From: Marsupella aquatica
Taxonomy: Eukaryota; Marchantiophyta
Direction: 5' to 3'
NCBI GenBank assembly: GCA_973895155.1
Contig: OZ316891.1
Coordinates: 20,832,001 to 20,896,000 of the forward strand
DNA length: 64,000 nucleotides
This document shows, piece by piece, positions 12,675 through 24,900 of this stretch. The position numbers were made by a program, and so were the translations under genes. Numbering within the stretch: position 1 is the first letter of the stretch; every line of letters begins with the position of its first letter. Under the pieces are notes generated by a model. That model had not been told where the DNA came from. It worked only from the letters and a program-made list of their open reading frames with translations, and made no database searches.

Positions 12675-12835
12675 CTAACAAAAACCGCGTGTTAAATTTA
12701 CGTCAACCGTACAACCAGAACATAAACCAATACACTATATTTCTGATTTATAAACCAAATGATTTGAACAACATGTGTCTTGGTTTATGTTCTGGTTGTA
12801 CGGTTGACGTAGATTTAACGCGCGGTCTAACAAAA
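12675..12835. mobile_element. 143-bp Mutator-like MITE with 9-bp target duplication
   Basis: The element spans 12684-12826. Its two ends are inverted copies of about 50 bp with three mismatches, starting ACCGCGyGTTAAAT and reaching into AACATAAACCAA, so the whole element is close to a hairpin. It is flanked by a perfect 9-bp direct repeat, CTAACAAAA, at 12675-12683 and 12827-12835. Nine-bp target duplications with long terminal inverted repeats are the mark of Mutator-like elements. It is too short to code, so any mobility would depend on a transposase from elsewhere. Its termini match the larger element at 15817-17213. Confidence 0.88.
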
Positions 12836-13336
12836 CAGTTTCCACATTTATACTCATAGGGACCCACAGAGTGCCATGTATGCTTGGGCAAACTTGAGCT
12901 TAATAAGTTGCCAAAAATTGTCTACAGTCAAGAAAGACCCATCACACTAAGCTAACAGCTGGAATGAAATCTCAGTTTAGAAAAGGAAGAAAGTGTCAAT
13001 GTGACCATTCTTGTAAAGCCCCTCGTTGAGCCATCAAAAACCCATGTCTTATAGTTAAGGTAGAGGAGATTCAACAAGGTAGCCCAAGTCATGATCCAGG
13101 TTTTTTTTGCCTTGAATATTGAAAGCTGACCCAGCCAACAGAGGATAGAGCATCAACTCCAGAGCATGCACCTCTGAAGGGTAGCCCACAAGGGGGTCCA
13201 TACCCCGTACCAGGAGGAGAGAGTGTTGGACCAGAGCCCCAAAGTAGCAACTAGGGGCTGGGAAGAAACCAGGACGATCACCACTGCACCGCACCCACAA
13301 ACACACTCACCCTCCACAACCCTTGCATGTGAAAGG

Positions 13337-13392
13337 GGGATTGAACCTGGGGCCTCTGGGTTTTGGGCTCATCCCCTGGCCAACTGACCAAC
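13337..13392 (-). mobile_element. tRNA-like SINE head (candidate)
   Basis: On the minus strand a box A word (tggtcagttgg, complement of 13380-13390) precedes a box B word (ggttcaatccc, complement of 13337-13347) at normal tRNA spacing. The body would extend to lower coordinates, perhaps to about 13050. I saw no target duplication and no tail, so the boundaries are open. Confidence 0.45.
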
Positions 13393-13809
13393 AGCATCCA
13401 AGTTTTGGGTTCTGTGTTATAAGAACATAGTGATTTCATGGAAGGAAACGCTCAAGGAAACAAAGTGGGATTATATGGAAAACCTTTCCTTATCCTTATG
13501 GAGAACAGTGGGTTCTGTGTTGTAGGAAACCATGGAAGGAAACTAATGTGGAATTATATTTGTAACCTCCCCTCGTGAAGAACAACAGCGGAAGCATCTT
13601 TGTCCGTTGCAAAAATAATGGCCTCAAAAGTATCCATGGCTTGTCCTCTCCATAGTCTAGTCCATAAAACAATTGGAGGAACCCAGACCAGTAGACCACC
13701 GACTTGAACTGTAGATTGCAATGAGGGTATCGTGAGGAAGACAGGAAAACTATTACCAAAGACTCTTTTGGAGTTATGAGAGATCTCCTGCAACAGGGAT
13801 CTTGTCTCT

Positions 13810-14040
13810 TGGTTTGGGGCTTTATGTAATTTGGCAGTCTGCTAATTGTTGTGAGGAGTCAAGTCAATGCTTTATTGTCTTTGAGGTGAGGACAAATAGA
13901 AACAAGGTACTGGTTTGGGGCTTTATGTAATTTGGCAGTCTGCTAAATTTTGTGAAGAGTCAAGATAATGCTAAATGTTGTGAAGAGTCAAGATAATGCT
14001 TTTTTTTCTTTGAGGTGAGGACAAATAGACACAAGGTACT
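13810..14040. repeat. Tandem duplication, about 105 bp
   Basis: The block tttggggctttatgtaattt...gaggtgaggacaaatag(a/c)aacaaggtact occurs twice, starting near 13816 and 13913. The second copy holds an extra internal doubling of ttgtgaagagtcaagataatgc. Confidence 0.75.
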
Positions 14041-14079
14041 CAGAGTAATAAATGAGCTGTCATACTGTTACATTCCAAG

Positions 14080-14960
14080 CTTTTAGGAATATGCCGTGTT
14101 GGACTTTGGCCGTGTATTCACCCAACGTCACATTAAAAGGTTAGCTTCACAAGGTTTTTGTTGTCTTTGACTAAATTTTCTCGCAGAATTTTTGCAAGCT
14201 ACAGAAGTTGAGAGTGTGGCATCCACACAGGCAGGACTCTAAAGGTTTGTGGACCGTTGATGGCCCCGAAAATAATAGGCAGAACTCTATTGTCCAGGTG
14301 GTCCCCTCTATATTAACCGTGTACCCACTAATAGACAGCCCTCTGAAGTTATGTTGACCATTCGATGATTTCGATGCCTCAAAATCATAGGCAGGACTCT
14401 ATTGCCTAGGTGTTCCCCTCTATTCTTACAGGGTGGCCTCCAAATGAGCACGAGTTTTTGGTATGTCGTGCTGGACTTTGCCTGCAATTCACCCGGTCTT
14501 GCATGAATTCAAAGGTTGCCCCACAAGCTTTCTATTTTTCTTGACACTGGACTTTCCACAGTGTTTCTGCAAAGCTATACTACCATAGTGCCATCTCGGT
14601 TTGTGCTGGAGTGCAAAAGATATTATCGGTTTTTTATTCCAAGAAATAACCCAAGACCAGATTACTCTGTCTCCTGTTTTTGTTTTTGTTGAAAAAATAT
14701 TACATACAAGGAAAACCCAGTGTTTACAACAAAGCGCTTACATGTTCTTAAAAATTTCATCAATTATTTTTTTCATGGTTCACAAAAACGTCGTGTCCTG
14801 CCAAAATTTATAATCATATATGGTTTGCATGAACTGGGATGGCTCTAGGTAGTTGAGAAGGTAGCTTGCAATTGAGAGGCCTCTAAGGTTTTTTGGACCA
14901 GTCAAGGTCCAAAAATAATATGCAGGACTCTATTGTCCTGGCAGCCCCCTCTATTTTTAC
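14080..14960. repeat. Diverged tandem repeats, about 365 bp
   Basis: A passage with tgccgtgttggactttgg...attcaccc...cacaaggttttt at about 14090 recurs in changed form near 14460. The phrase caggactctattg(t/c)c with a following cccctctat-t block occurs near 14280, 14395 and 14930. This is old degenerate repeat sequence. Confidence 0.5.
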
Positions 14961-15109
14961 CGTATGACCTCCAAATTAGCGCCAGTTTGTGCTCAGCATG
15001 CACAAACGCGTACACAGTAACGTTGACCCAATTAAGAGTGTTCTTCTCACGGACCAAATGCGCATGCCCTGACTTGAGAGGCTGCCAGTTTGTTACTGGT
15101 TGGAGCGAT

Positions 15110-15159
15110 GGTATATTATATTATGTGTTGTTATAAATAAACTTATAGTATAATATACC
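15110..15159. repeat. 15-bp AT-rich inverted repeat
   Basis: Arms ggtatattatattat (15110-15124) and atagtataatatacc (15145-15159) pair with one mismatch around a 20-nt loop. Confidence 0.7.
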
Positions 15160-15807
15160 AAAAGCAATGATATTATTGTGCCATTTCTATGTTGTTAGCT
15201 ACAGTAGTACGCCCTGTGGAATGTGGGCCCTAATTTTGAGGAGTGTAAGCAGCTTTTCAGCCCAACGGGAAGTTTGGCTGGACATGTACTATGGATTGGG
15301 CTCAGAAACCTTTGCCATGTCCTAATGAGGGCCTATGGTAGGATAATAAATAATATCTCTGGGTTGGCCCCTTGGACCGCACCCATGCAAGCCCACTTTC
15401 AGGTACTGATCACTGTGACGTGCTGTATTTTACAGTGGAGGCAAAAGGCATTCAGCACTGTTTATTTATTGGCAAGGGAAGGACTTTGGCAAGCAATCAT
15501 GTCATTATTCTCGGAGAGTGGACCAGGAGTCGTCTTCTTGTCGACTAGACTATTGAATTTAGGTGAATGGTTCCCCCAAAACTCATTGATTATAATCTCT
15601 TGGGTCCCACTCTTATGGGTTATTCCACCTTTTCAGAGTGTGAAGTCTTTTTAATGCAGAGAACTTTGATGAACCCCATTTTGCAATCAGGATTTGTGCA
15701 AAAGCAGGTCTACTTATTCACTTTGAATTCAAGAACCTTCCTGTTTTCCACCAACCCAATTCTTGATCATAAGAGAATGATCTCCAATTTTTCCAAGTGC
15801 TTAGAGC

Positions 15808-17222
15808 TTTAGTGAAACCGCGCGTTAAATCTACACTGTGTTAATGCTCCCCAATTTTCCTGGGCCCCCGTACACTGCCCGTCCCGATCCCCGATGCTGC
15901 TGCCCGTTCCGGCCCGAGTGTGGCAAAACATAAACCAATACTCTACCATTTTGTCAGGCGCTCCGGCCCGATCAGTTTTGCGCCATCGACTTTCGGTTTA
16001 TGTTTTGGCACCCTTCACTTTTTGTAGCCTGATCCACTCGATTGACCTTGTGCATGTCAGGACCTTGTGCATGCCAGGACCTTGTGCCTTCAACTTTTTG
16101 GAAAAAAGTGTTGCCAAAACATAAACCGTCCACAACTCCATAGAGAATTTAAGTATATGGCACAACATAAACCAAGACTCTATCAACTATGAGTCTGAAC
16201 CAAAGTGCTAGGCTCCACTTAACACTTAGACTCTATTCAAAAATAGGCATGACTCCATTGGAAAGAAGTGTTACCAGAACATAAACCATAACTCCATAGA
16301 GAATAAGTATATGGCACAACGTAAACCAAGACTCTATCAACTATGAGTCTCAACCAAAGTGCTAGGCTCCCCTTAACACTTAGACTCTATTCAAAAATAG
16401 GCATGACTCCATTGGAAAGAAGTGTTACCAGAACATAAACCATAACTCCATAGAGAATAAGTATATGGCACAACGTAAACCAAGACTCTATCAACCATGA
16501 GTATGAACCAAAGAGTTAGGCTCCCCTTAACACTTAGACTCTATTACGAAATAGACATGGCTCCATTGGAAAGTAGTGTTGCGAGAACATAAACCATAAC
16601 TCCATAGAGAATAAGTATGTGGCACAACGTAAACAAAGACTCTGTCAACCATGAGTCTCAACCAAAGTGTTAGGCTCCCCTTAACACTTAGACTCTATTA
16701 CGAAATAGGCATGACTCCATTGGAAAAAAGTGTTGCCAGAACATAAACCATAACTCCATAGAGAATAAGTATGTGGCACAACGTAAACAAAGACTCTGTC
16801 AACCATGAGTCTCAACCAAAGTGTTAGGCTCCCCTTAACACTTAGACTCTATTACGAAATAGGCATGACTCCATTGGAAAAAAGTGTTGCCAGAACATAA
16901 ACCATAACTCCATTGAGAAGAAGCATTTGGCAAAACGTCAACCAAGGCTCTATCAATCATGCCTCTTAACCAAAACACTAGGCTCTTAAAACATAACATC
17001 AGGCAACAAAAAGTGAAGGGGGCAAAACATAAACCCAAAGTCGATAGCGCAAAATTGATCGGGCCGGAGCGCATGACAAAATGGTAGAGTATTGGTTTAT
17101 GTTTTGCCACACTCGGGCTGGAACGGGCAGCAGCATCGGGGACTGGGATGGGCAGTGTACGGGGGCCCAGGAAAATAGGGGAGCATTAACGCAGTGTAGA
17201 TTTAACGCGCGGTTTTAGTGAA
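15808..17222. mobile_element. Non-autonomous Mutator-like element, 1397 bp
   Basis: The element runs 15817-17213 and is flanked by a perfect 9-bp direct repeat TTTAGTGAA (15808-15816 and 17214-17222). Its terminal inverted repeats are about 208 bp (15817-16024 and 17007-17213), start ACCGCGCGTTAAAT and are roughly 93% matched by eye. The interior is a tandem array of a 154-bp unit. No transposase frame is present. A long-TIR architecture with 9-bp duplications is established for Mutator-like elements. The shared ends with the 143-bp element at 12684-12826 place both in one family. Confidence 0.9.
16105..16990. repeat. 154-bp tandem array inside the Mutator-like element
   Basis: The phrase acataaaccataactcc begins at 16279, 16433, 16587, 16741 and 16895, exactly 154 bp apart, with a diverged first unit at 16119. 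Each unit carries two versions of the word aacataaacc/aacgtaaacc, which is also present in the terminal repeats. Later units differ at a few positions from earlier ones. A separate 18-bp word (gaccttgtgcatgycag) is tripled just before it, near 16045-16090. Confidence 0.9.
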
Positions 17223-18260
17223 TCCCAGTTTGGAATGAAGGTTTGTGCAGAATTTGTAAACTTATGAAACTTGAACTTGGAAACTCACTTTGTCAACTTA
17301 GGAAGCTTGAACTTGGAAATTCACTTGCTGCAATAAAGATTGCTTCTGCTGGGCTATGCTTGCTTGGTCTAATGCCTGACAAAATCAACACTTTTGAGTG
17401 AATCGGTGCATCATGTCTTCACCTTCTGTGTGCAGTGCATGAATGAGAGGGCCTAATGGGCAACAATGATTGAATGCTCCTCAACAACAGTACTACACCT
17501 TTGGTTTCATCAGATTCTCTCATGGTTTGTCAACTGAAATCAGAGAATTCTCAATACTAAAATTGAGCATCATTTGGCAAAATAAACAACAAATTGTTAA
17601 TCTTTCATTGTAGAGTTTGTTCTCATTGACGTAAAATCCTGAATGCCAAAACAAACATCATTCGTCCGTCAAAGCAAAGAAAAACAAAGAATTGTTAATC
17701 CTTTCGGTGTAAAGTTTAGTTTCTCTCACATTGACCTGAGCTTTTCATTGTAAGAGACTCGTAGACTCATTTCCGAATCACAGGATTTACAGAGGTTAAC
17801 CCATTCTGATACAGTACTCGAAATTTGACAAAAAGGTACGGCCCTTGATATCGGATCCTCTGCTTTCTGCCGATTGCTATGACTTTTCGCAAAATTGCAG
17901 AAAAGCAAAGAAAATTTATGCTGATGCAAAAGCTCGGTTACGTCGTGGACTCGGGGATTTCACAGTTTGAGATTTACGTAACAATGGTGTTAACGGTAAA
18001 GATTCGTCCTATTCACAAATGACCGAGAAACTAGTCGTCAACGAAGACAGACATGCAGGAGGATACTGTAGTGTTCGTGTGTGCCGTCAATTCCTGATTA
18101 GTTTTGGGTTCTTTGAAATCGTAAAAAGCAGAAGAACGCCATTGCCACCTTACTGACAAACGTGAATTCCTTAGTTGGACGCCCAAAAGCCTGTCGTCAG
18201 AACTCAGATGCTTGCACGAAAAGAGAAAAACAGTGGTAAACAGAGAGATTGGGCACACTG
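17223..18260. other. Intergenic, nothing recognised
   Basis: Short direct duplications (aacttgaacttggaaa(c/t)tcactt near 17268 and 17305) but no supported gene. Open frames are short and overlap on both strands. Confidence 0.5.
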
Positions 18261-18279
18261 GAAAACCATCTGCAGTTGG

Positions 18280-18755
18280 CCTGCCTGCCTGCCTGCCTGC
18301 AAGCTCGCTGAATGAAATTCTCGGAGGCTGCTGTTGTTTCAAAGAGTCGGTGGTGAAGGAGAAGATCAATGGCCCGGATGAGTGGGAAATGCCCACTTTA
18401 ACCAGACTTCAAAGACAAACTGATAGTTCATGGGGATGATGCTATAGCAAACTACGCCTGGAGCGAGGTGTAAAACTTACTGATAAGATAAGAGAGGACT
18501 GGCGGAAGACTCGTCGAAACAGCTGGCCGTTTATTCTCTCTCATGGTCACGCACACACAAAGACAGCTATGCTCAGATGCTCTGCTCTGCTCTGCTCTGC
18601 TCTGAGCTCTGGCTTTCAGGATGTCTCCTCAGTGGAGCAGCTTGGAGACAGGAGGATCGAGGCGGATCAGAAATGGGTGCAATCCAGATGATGCACGAAA
18701 TATACTACTCTATTCCTACTACTATCACTACTACTATCACTACTACTACAGTGCT
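18280..18755. repeat. Cluster of microsatellites
   Basis: Three simple repeats lie close together: (cctg) x5 at about 18280-18300, (tctgc) x5 at about 18580-18605, and a ctactatcactacta-type trinucleotide run at about 18714-18752. Confidence 0.85.
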
Positions 18756-19341
18756 TCCCCTGTCACGGCTCGTGAGCGAACCCATCGGTCTTTCCCAACG
18801 CCCAGCTCGTCTGCAGCAGTGGTGACATCGCTCCTCTCATCAGCTGATGATCAGCAGTAGCAGTAGCATCAGCTGCTGTACATGGACAGACAGGTACCAA
18901 CGGGTTCCTGCTTGTTTGCTGGCTGGCTGGCACCCACGAGAATCGAGCTCCATGCGCGCTCATTTTCCATCATCGTCGTAGTCTTTCATGAATCTGGCCT
19001 TTCCTTCATCGTTTTGTTCAGTGGCGAAAATTTACTACAGTAGATTCCACCTCTCTAGAATGTCCTGCATTCCACACCTCTCTGAAACGTTTGGGCCACT
19101 TTTGGCGAAAATTGGCAAGGTCTTTTGCCCCGTTTGAAGTGATGGACAAGTTAGTAGTGTTGTTGGACCCACGAAACTTATCATTTGTCGGCTCCAAAAG
19201 GGGTCATTTGTTGCATGTTCATCTATATTCTCCGACCTGCCCCGAACTTTCCCAACTCTCTCCCAGCCTGGTCCCGAACTTTCCTGGCCCCTCTCGGCCC
19301 AGTCCCGGACTCCCCCAGTTTAGTGAGCCGGCTCCCCGGTT

Positions 19342-19438
19342 CAGGGTCGGGGTCGGGGTGGGGTAAGGTCGGGGTTGGGTCGGGGTGGGGTGTGGGCCGG
19401 CCGGGGCTGGGGCTGGGGCTCAGGGTTGGGGCCGGGAC
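19342..19438 (+). repeat. Dense G-tract cluster (quadruplex-prone)
   Basis: About fifteen runs of three or four G occur within 97 bases, separated by one to six bases (tcggggtcggggtggggt style). A C-rich block (19235-19340) precedes it. Frames through it give only simple Gly/Val or Pro repeats, so it is unlikely to be coding. Quadruplex formation is inferred from the tract pattern only. Confidence 0.75.
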
Positions 19439-19499
19439 TACCGGGTGTGTCATTTGTCATTTGTTGGGGTCCAGACCCCTTATTTGTTGGACAAGTCCA

Positions 19500-21640
19500 A
19501 ACCGGGGTCTTTTGTCTTCCATTTCACATTAGCCAGCTCACACGTAGTCATGAATCTCTCATTTCACTGACCCCCAACGCTTTGTCCTCCCAGTGCCCCT
19601 GGGATTGAATTTATTTAAATTTAAATTGGCCCTGAGACTTGAAGCTGGTTTAGGGTTTCACTGTCCTTAAGACGACTAGAGCTCTTAGATAGAAAATCTT
19701 CCACAGTCATAATCAGTGAACAAAGAGGGCCTCCTTTTCATGTGGCCTTGCTGAAACTAACTATTCTCTTATGCCCCTGTTGTTCACTTTTTTTTTGTTT
19801 CAGGGGAAACCCCACCACCAGCACACCCCAAAGTAATAAATAGACTCAAAAGAGGGGGGGGGGGAGGGGGCAACTAAATATTATACTAACTGAAAGAAAG
19901 CAGCAAGGGCTAGATTGGCAAATCGCCCAAAACAACAAGCTTGAAGCAGGCCCCAAACGAGCAACCTAAAACTGCAGGAGGTTTCTCAAGACGGTTTTCT
20001 CAACAATCCACGCAGGCACTACAAAAGTTTTGCAAAACAGTCAAAAGAGCAAAATGCCCACAAAAGTCTCTTAATTATGTGCCACTTTCTTTTCAGAGCA
20101 AATTATACAGTTTGACTTTCTCCAAGGTTCATTGCTAGGTTCTCAAGATTGTACTCTACAGTGGAAAAAATGTGTCCGATGAGGATTGGGGCTGAGTTTC
20201 ATTTGACCATGATTGCTATTGACAATACACAAACAAAAATAAAATTGTCAAATGGTAGTTACCTCTTACATAACCAAACCCAGTAACCTTCGGAGATTCT
20301 CTAAACCCTAGCTTGAGCCAGAGCCATGCATGCAATCTTACCGGCAAATTGAGCAGCACATAGAAAATATATTGAGTGAACACGAAACACAACGGATAAC
20401 AGTTAAGATTCCTTCAGAAGCACGTGCATTTTTGTAACATAGCTTGCCAAGGACAAACTTGTGATCTAATAATACTCCCTTCTAGCCCTTCCCCATGTGC
20501 CTCCTCTTCATGTCAAAATGTTGGGGCAGGATATCCTTCAAGGTAGCTGTTGCGATGGGCCATTTGAGAACCTGGTAAAGCTGAGACTCTATTTGGGTAA
20601 AAGAATTGGAGGTCCCACAATGAACGTCTCTTTACACGGTCACACCCCAATAAAAGAAAATACAGGGAAGGCCCCACTTCTTCTCTTTTCTTTTCAAGGC
20701 CCCACATATTTGCAGTTCATGTAGATAGATAGCGTGTGATGGGGACCATTCTCCCATGTGAATCATATTTAAATCTGTTTGGTGCCATCCACAGTGTAGA
20801 TGCTGAGGACTTTGGGACTAGGACCAAGTCATCCCTGCTACACGGAAAAATAATTTTAATTTCCAAAATTCTTCTTGAAGATTATAGGTGAGCCGTCAAA
20901 ATATATTTTAGCACCATGTTTGGCACATTGATGTGGCACGGGTATTTGGGAGACCCGTAGAGTTTTGCTGCATGCAAGGGGGGAAAAAGCCATGGCATCC
21001 AGAATTCCTGCATCTGATTGGACGAATTTTTCTCTTTTTCCATGGCTTCCAGAATATATCCACCCATAAAACTAGTGAGATACTTTTGTGCAAAAAGTTT
21101 ACAAAAGCATCTACACTTTTGGGTTGGACGAGAGTTCTTGACCAAACCATTGATGAGTTTGTTTGGTGAGTTTGGACCAGTACACGCATCTAACCATCTG
21201 CCCTTAGATTTAGACCAGAACATTTCTGGCCATAGATGTATATGTTATAATTTGTGATCAAAGTCTGCTGTTCATGTCCTACTTCAAACAGTGAAGTGCG
21301 CCCTAGATTGTAATTTTAAATTTTAGACCATCTTAGTCAGGGATGGGCATGCAACGAGCAAGTTTAAAAGTTGCATGTTCGAGTAAGACTTCCCTGGCTT
21401 TTTCTCAGAATACTAAATACCGTATTGTAAAACTAAGAGAGATATGACCACATTGAAGGCAAACTTTAGCCCTGGCACTTGTCAATTTGCAAAACAAATC
21501 TTATCTCCTTTTCTGAAATGGGAAGTTTCATGGACCTAGCTGGTGAACACTGCTACTCAAGTGGACCATGACAATTTTTACACCTTCATTCATTCACACC
21601 CTTCATTTCCAAAAAATTTCATAAGCAAAGTTTGATCGTC
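19500..21640. other. Intergenic, nothing recognised
   Basis: No supported gene. A run that is nearly all G lies at about 19853-19869. Several overlapping short frames on both strands around 20880-21260 have no recognisable domain. Confidence 0.5.
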
Positions 21641-21645
21641 AATAT

Positions 21646-21989
21646 TGTTAGATATTGTTCTAGTCTTGTGACTCATGAGCTAACCACAGTTAGGCTAACT
21701 CAGGTTAGGACTTAGCTAAAGTTAGCGGTAGTGCTATTGTGTATATAGCCAAGGCTGATACCAGACCCTGGTGGAACTTAGGCTCATTGTTACGGAGCTA
21801 GTTGAGAGATAGGGAGAGCTTGTGCTGTGGATGCTTGGTATGGTCGGCTGGCCTAGAGTGCAGTAAAACTCTTGTGTGTTCCCGTGGACGTAGCCTCATG
21901 TGGAGGTGAACCACGTATCTATCTGTGTCGACTATTGTGCGTTGGATGGTTCATGGGCTTGCCGTTACGAATGTCGTCTTTGCTCAACA
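21646..21989 (+). mobile_element. Solo LTR of the copia family
   Basis: A 344-bp block from TGTTAGATATTG to GCTCAACA. It is the reverse complement of the LTRs at 50137-50480 and 56503-56846, with about 19 differences (roughly 5.5%). No primer site or internal sequence follows, so it is a solo LTR left by LTR-LTR recombination. The flanking pentamers aatat and aaaat agree at four of five bases, consistent with an aged 5-bp target duplication. It is older than the full element at 50 kb. Confidence 0.92.
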
Positions 21990-21999
21990 AAAATCTCCC

Positions 22000-24900
22000 T
22001 TGATGTTGGATCAAGAATAAATGGTATTTCACAGAACAAACAATTTCAACATAATATTTGACATGGTGTAGCATCCCCAAGTAGTGTGCTGGGATAGTTG
22101 TTGCTCATCTTAAACCCCTTTAACTGCCTGTCAAGGACACTCTGAGACAATTGAACATAATAATGTTCTACAACTCAACTGCTCACCGCTTAGACGATGT
22201 TGGACTACTCTTGAATGCATTGCCACGGACACTAGTCTGAACAGGCTTCAGAGTGCTTGTTATTTAGGAAAATTGATATAGCTACTTGATCTCAAAAGTG
22301 CAGCATGCTTCCTCATTCTCATTCACAAGATGGTTAGTAGCATTTAGATTGAGATATGACAATGCACATTTCAAGCTAATGCTACCTGGTTCATTCTACA
22401 CCGCATTCTCCATGGAGGTATTGTATAGTGCAAGCAAACAGGAATTTTGTTAGCGAGAAGAGTGTTGTTAGCAAGACACTAATGGCTTTAAATTTCTTTT
22501 GTTTTTGCTGCCTTTTATATATTTTGTGTTTTTGTTTTTACTCGAGATGGCTAGTGAGTTCGCTAGCAAAAAGAGGAGTCACAAAAATGTATGTTATCAA
22601 CCAGGTTGTTAGTGAGACGGTTGGGTATAGAAAAATTAGGGGTCATGTGAGCAAAATTTTTGCTCATGTAAGGATTTTTTTACTATTTCCTCGCACGCTA
22701 CAATGACCCTTCTCCATGGAGTTGCTATCAAAATTAATGCTACTTTGCAGCAAATGATCAGCGTGCAAAAGGTCAGGAGCTTCGGATGAAACTTGGCAAA
22801 AATCACTGAGATGACACAGAGAGCCATATGCAAATTCATCCCACCAATAGTAGCACCCCTGCTGTTGGAGCTTAGCTATTGCCAGGCTTGGTGTCAACTA
22901 CTAGGTAGGGCAAAAGGTAGAGAGGGTGGCTGTGGATATTCACATGCATTTAAGCAATTTTGCAGGGTAGTGGTACACTGCAGGCACACCGCTATGCATA
23001 GGAATTGCATTGTCGATGAACTGTCCCCCTTCTTTAGGATTAGATTTTGGTTTCATTACGGACCCCCATTAGAGGTCCCTTGCAAATTCCCTGCCACGAG
23101 GTTGCACCACATCAGCACAACCAGCCACAAACAAGAAAGACCCTTTTTTTACAGTAACAAAAGCGCACATTCATGTTTGTGGCAAAGGCAACGTAATTTT
23201 GGGGGCACCATGCTATAAGTATTAAGTGTAAAAAAAACAGAATACAAAGGAAGAGATGCCATTTTTCACTCTTAAAAATAAACCTATTAATTATTTTTTG
23301 AGTGTTTTTAAATTGTTTACTATGTAATTAGTTAAATAACTGCCTCTAAAATAACGTACAAGTAAGTAATGGCTCATACCTGATCCTCTCTCTTTCGATG
23401 AGAGATACCAACGAGAGATGATTGTGAAGAGGGTATTGTCATTCTGTCACATTGCGTCAAAGAAACAGAGGAGTGATCTTCATCTGAGTTTTGAGTTTGA
23501 GTTTGAGTTGTAAGGGGAATTATGGTGGATACCGGATGATTGTATAACTTGCACACACTTAAAGAACCGTCACTGACTCAAGAAATGCAACATCAAAAAA
23601 TTCCCACCTCCCTTTCTCAATGAAGAGATGTCACAATCACGTCACCGTCACAAACTTAGCCGCTGCAAATTGATTTCTTTGATTACGTTACTATCGCTTG
23701 TCTGCAACGTTTCCTTCCTGGCTTGAATTGTTCACATCCCTCCAGGCTTCAACTGAAGCTCACTTTGAACACCGGTTAACGCCAAATATAGCCTCTATGT
23801 AAAAAAAACAATCGCTAGTATCCCCCTCACACCATACCTTTCTTAAATAAAAAATTACAAAACCTTCATGTGAGGTGATGGCTCGTCCATTTCGTGTGTT
23901 CTTCCCACCAAAATGACAAGCACTCTTCCGCCAACAACTGAGTGTTGTCCTCCGGTGTCTTGTGGCTGTAATGCTCAACATAATTCACAAACGATATATC
24001 AAGAATGGTAGAAACATGATTTTCTCCAATGTGTAAGCGAAAACCGTGAAAAAAACTCAATTACTCCACATTCAATCTTCCGTTTGATAAACCAGAGAGA
24101 TCATCTCAACTAGATTGATCTCCTCTATCTTTCAAACGTTCTCTTTTATACGAGCACACACCAAGACCACCAGGAGACTCAAAATCATCGATTATCATAT
24201 TACTGAAAATTGATTTCACTTCATCACACACACATTGCCTAGATGAACATCGGGTACACGAATTAATTTCATGTTTAATTTTACTTGGGTGGTTGACCCT
24301 GGTCCACTCTCACACTTAAGTTTGTTTGCTTTTGGGGGGTCCAATGAATTCTTGGCACTTGATTGAGGTGTGCCTTGGCCCTTGGGTGCATGGTGTTCTC
24401 TTACTCCTGGTGGTTTTTGCCCTGGTGATTATTTAAAATCCATGGACACACTTGTCACTTTCCCCCCAAAATTATAGAGATTAAAAACCCACAAACACCA
24501 GTTGATGTCATAGTGACGGCCTCTATGAAGTTGTAGCCACAAAAAGTCACGATGGCAGCACGGATGATGATTAGAAAAGAGTCCCCGTTCAATGTGAATA
24601 TACCTCAACAATGCACACTGTAGGAACTATACTTTATCTAAGAAGCATCTAATTGGCATATTTTCACCACACGAAATTGATCTAAATTCACAACAGAACG
24701 GTCATATTAAATGAGGATGATGATGACAATAATGTACTCTTATTGTGCCTCGAAAACCCCACACAGAATTCGATTGAGTTGAAGAGCATCTAGAAGAGAT
24801 CATGTGCACTGACTTGGAAGGCCCCACAATTTGTCACTTTTCACGAGACTGCCAAGAACAAAATCCATTGCATGACTACTATAGGCGAACGTAGCTTTAT

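Noticed and set aside
13337-13392. Considered as a functional tRNA gene
   Set aside because: Box A and B are present, but acceptor and anticodon stems do not pair convincingly, so a SINE head is the better reading.
15223-15654. 143-codon plus-strand open frame
   Set aside because: No motif, and surrounded by degenerate repeats. Length is within chance expectation for a 64-kb window.
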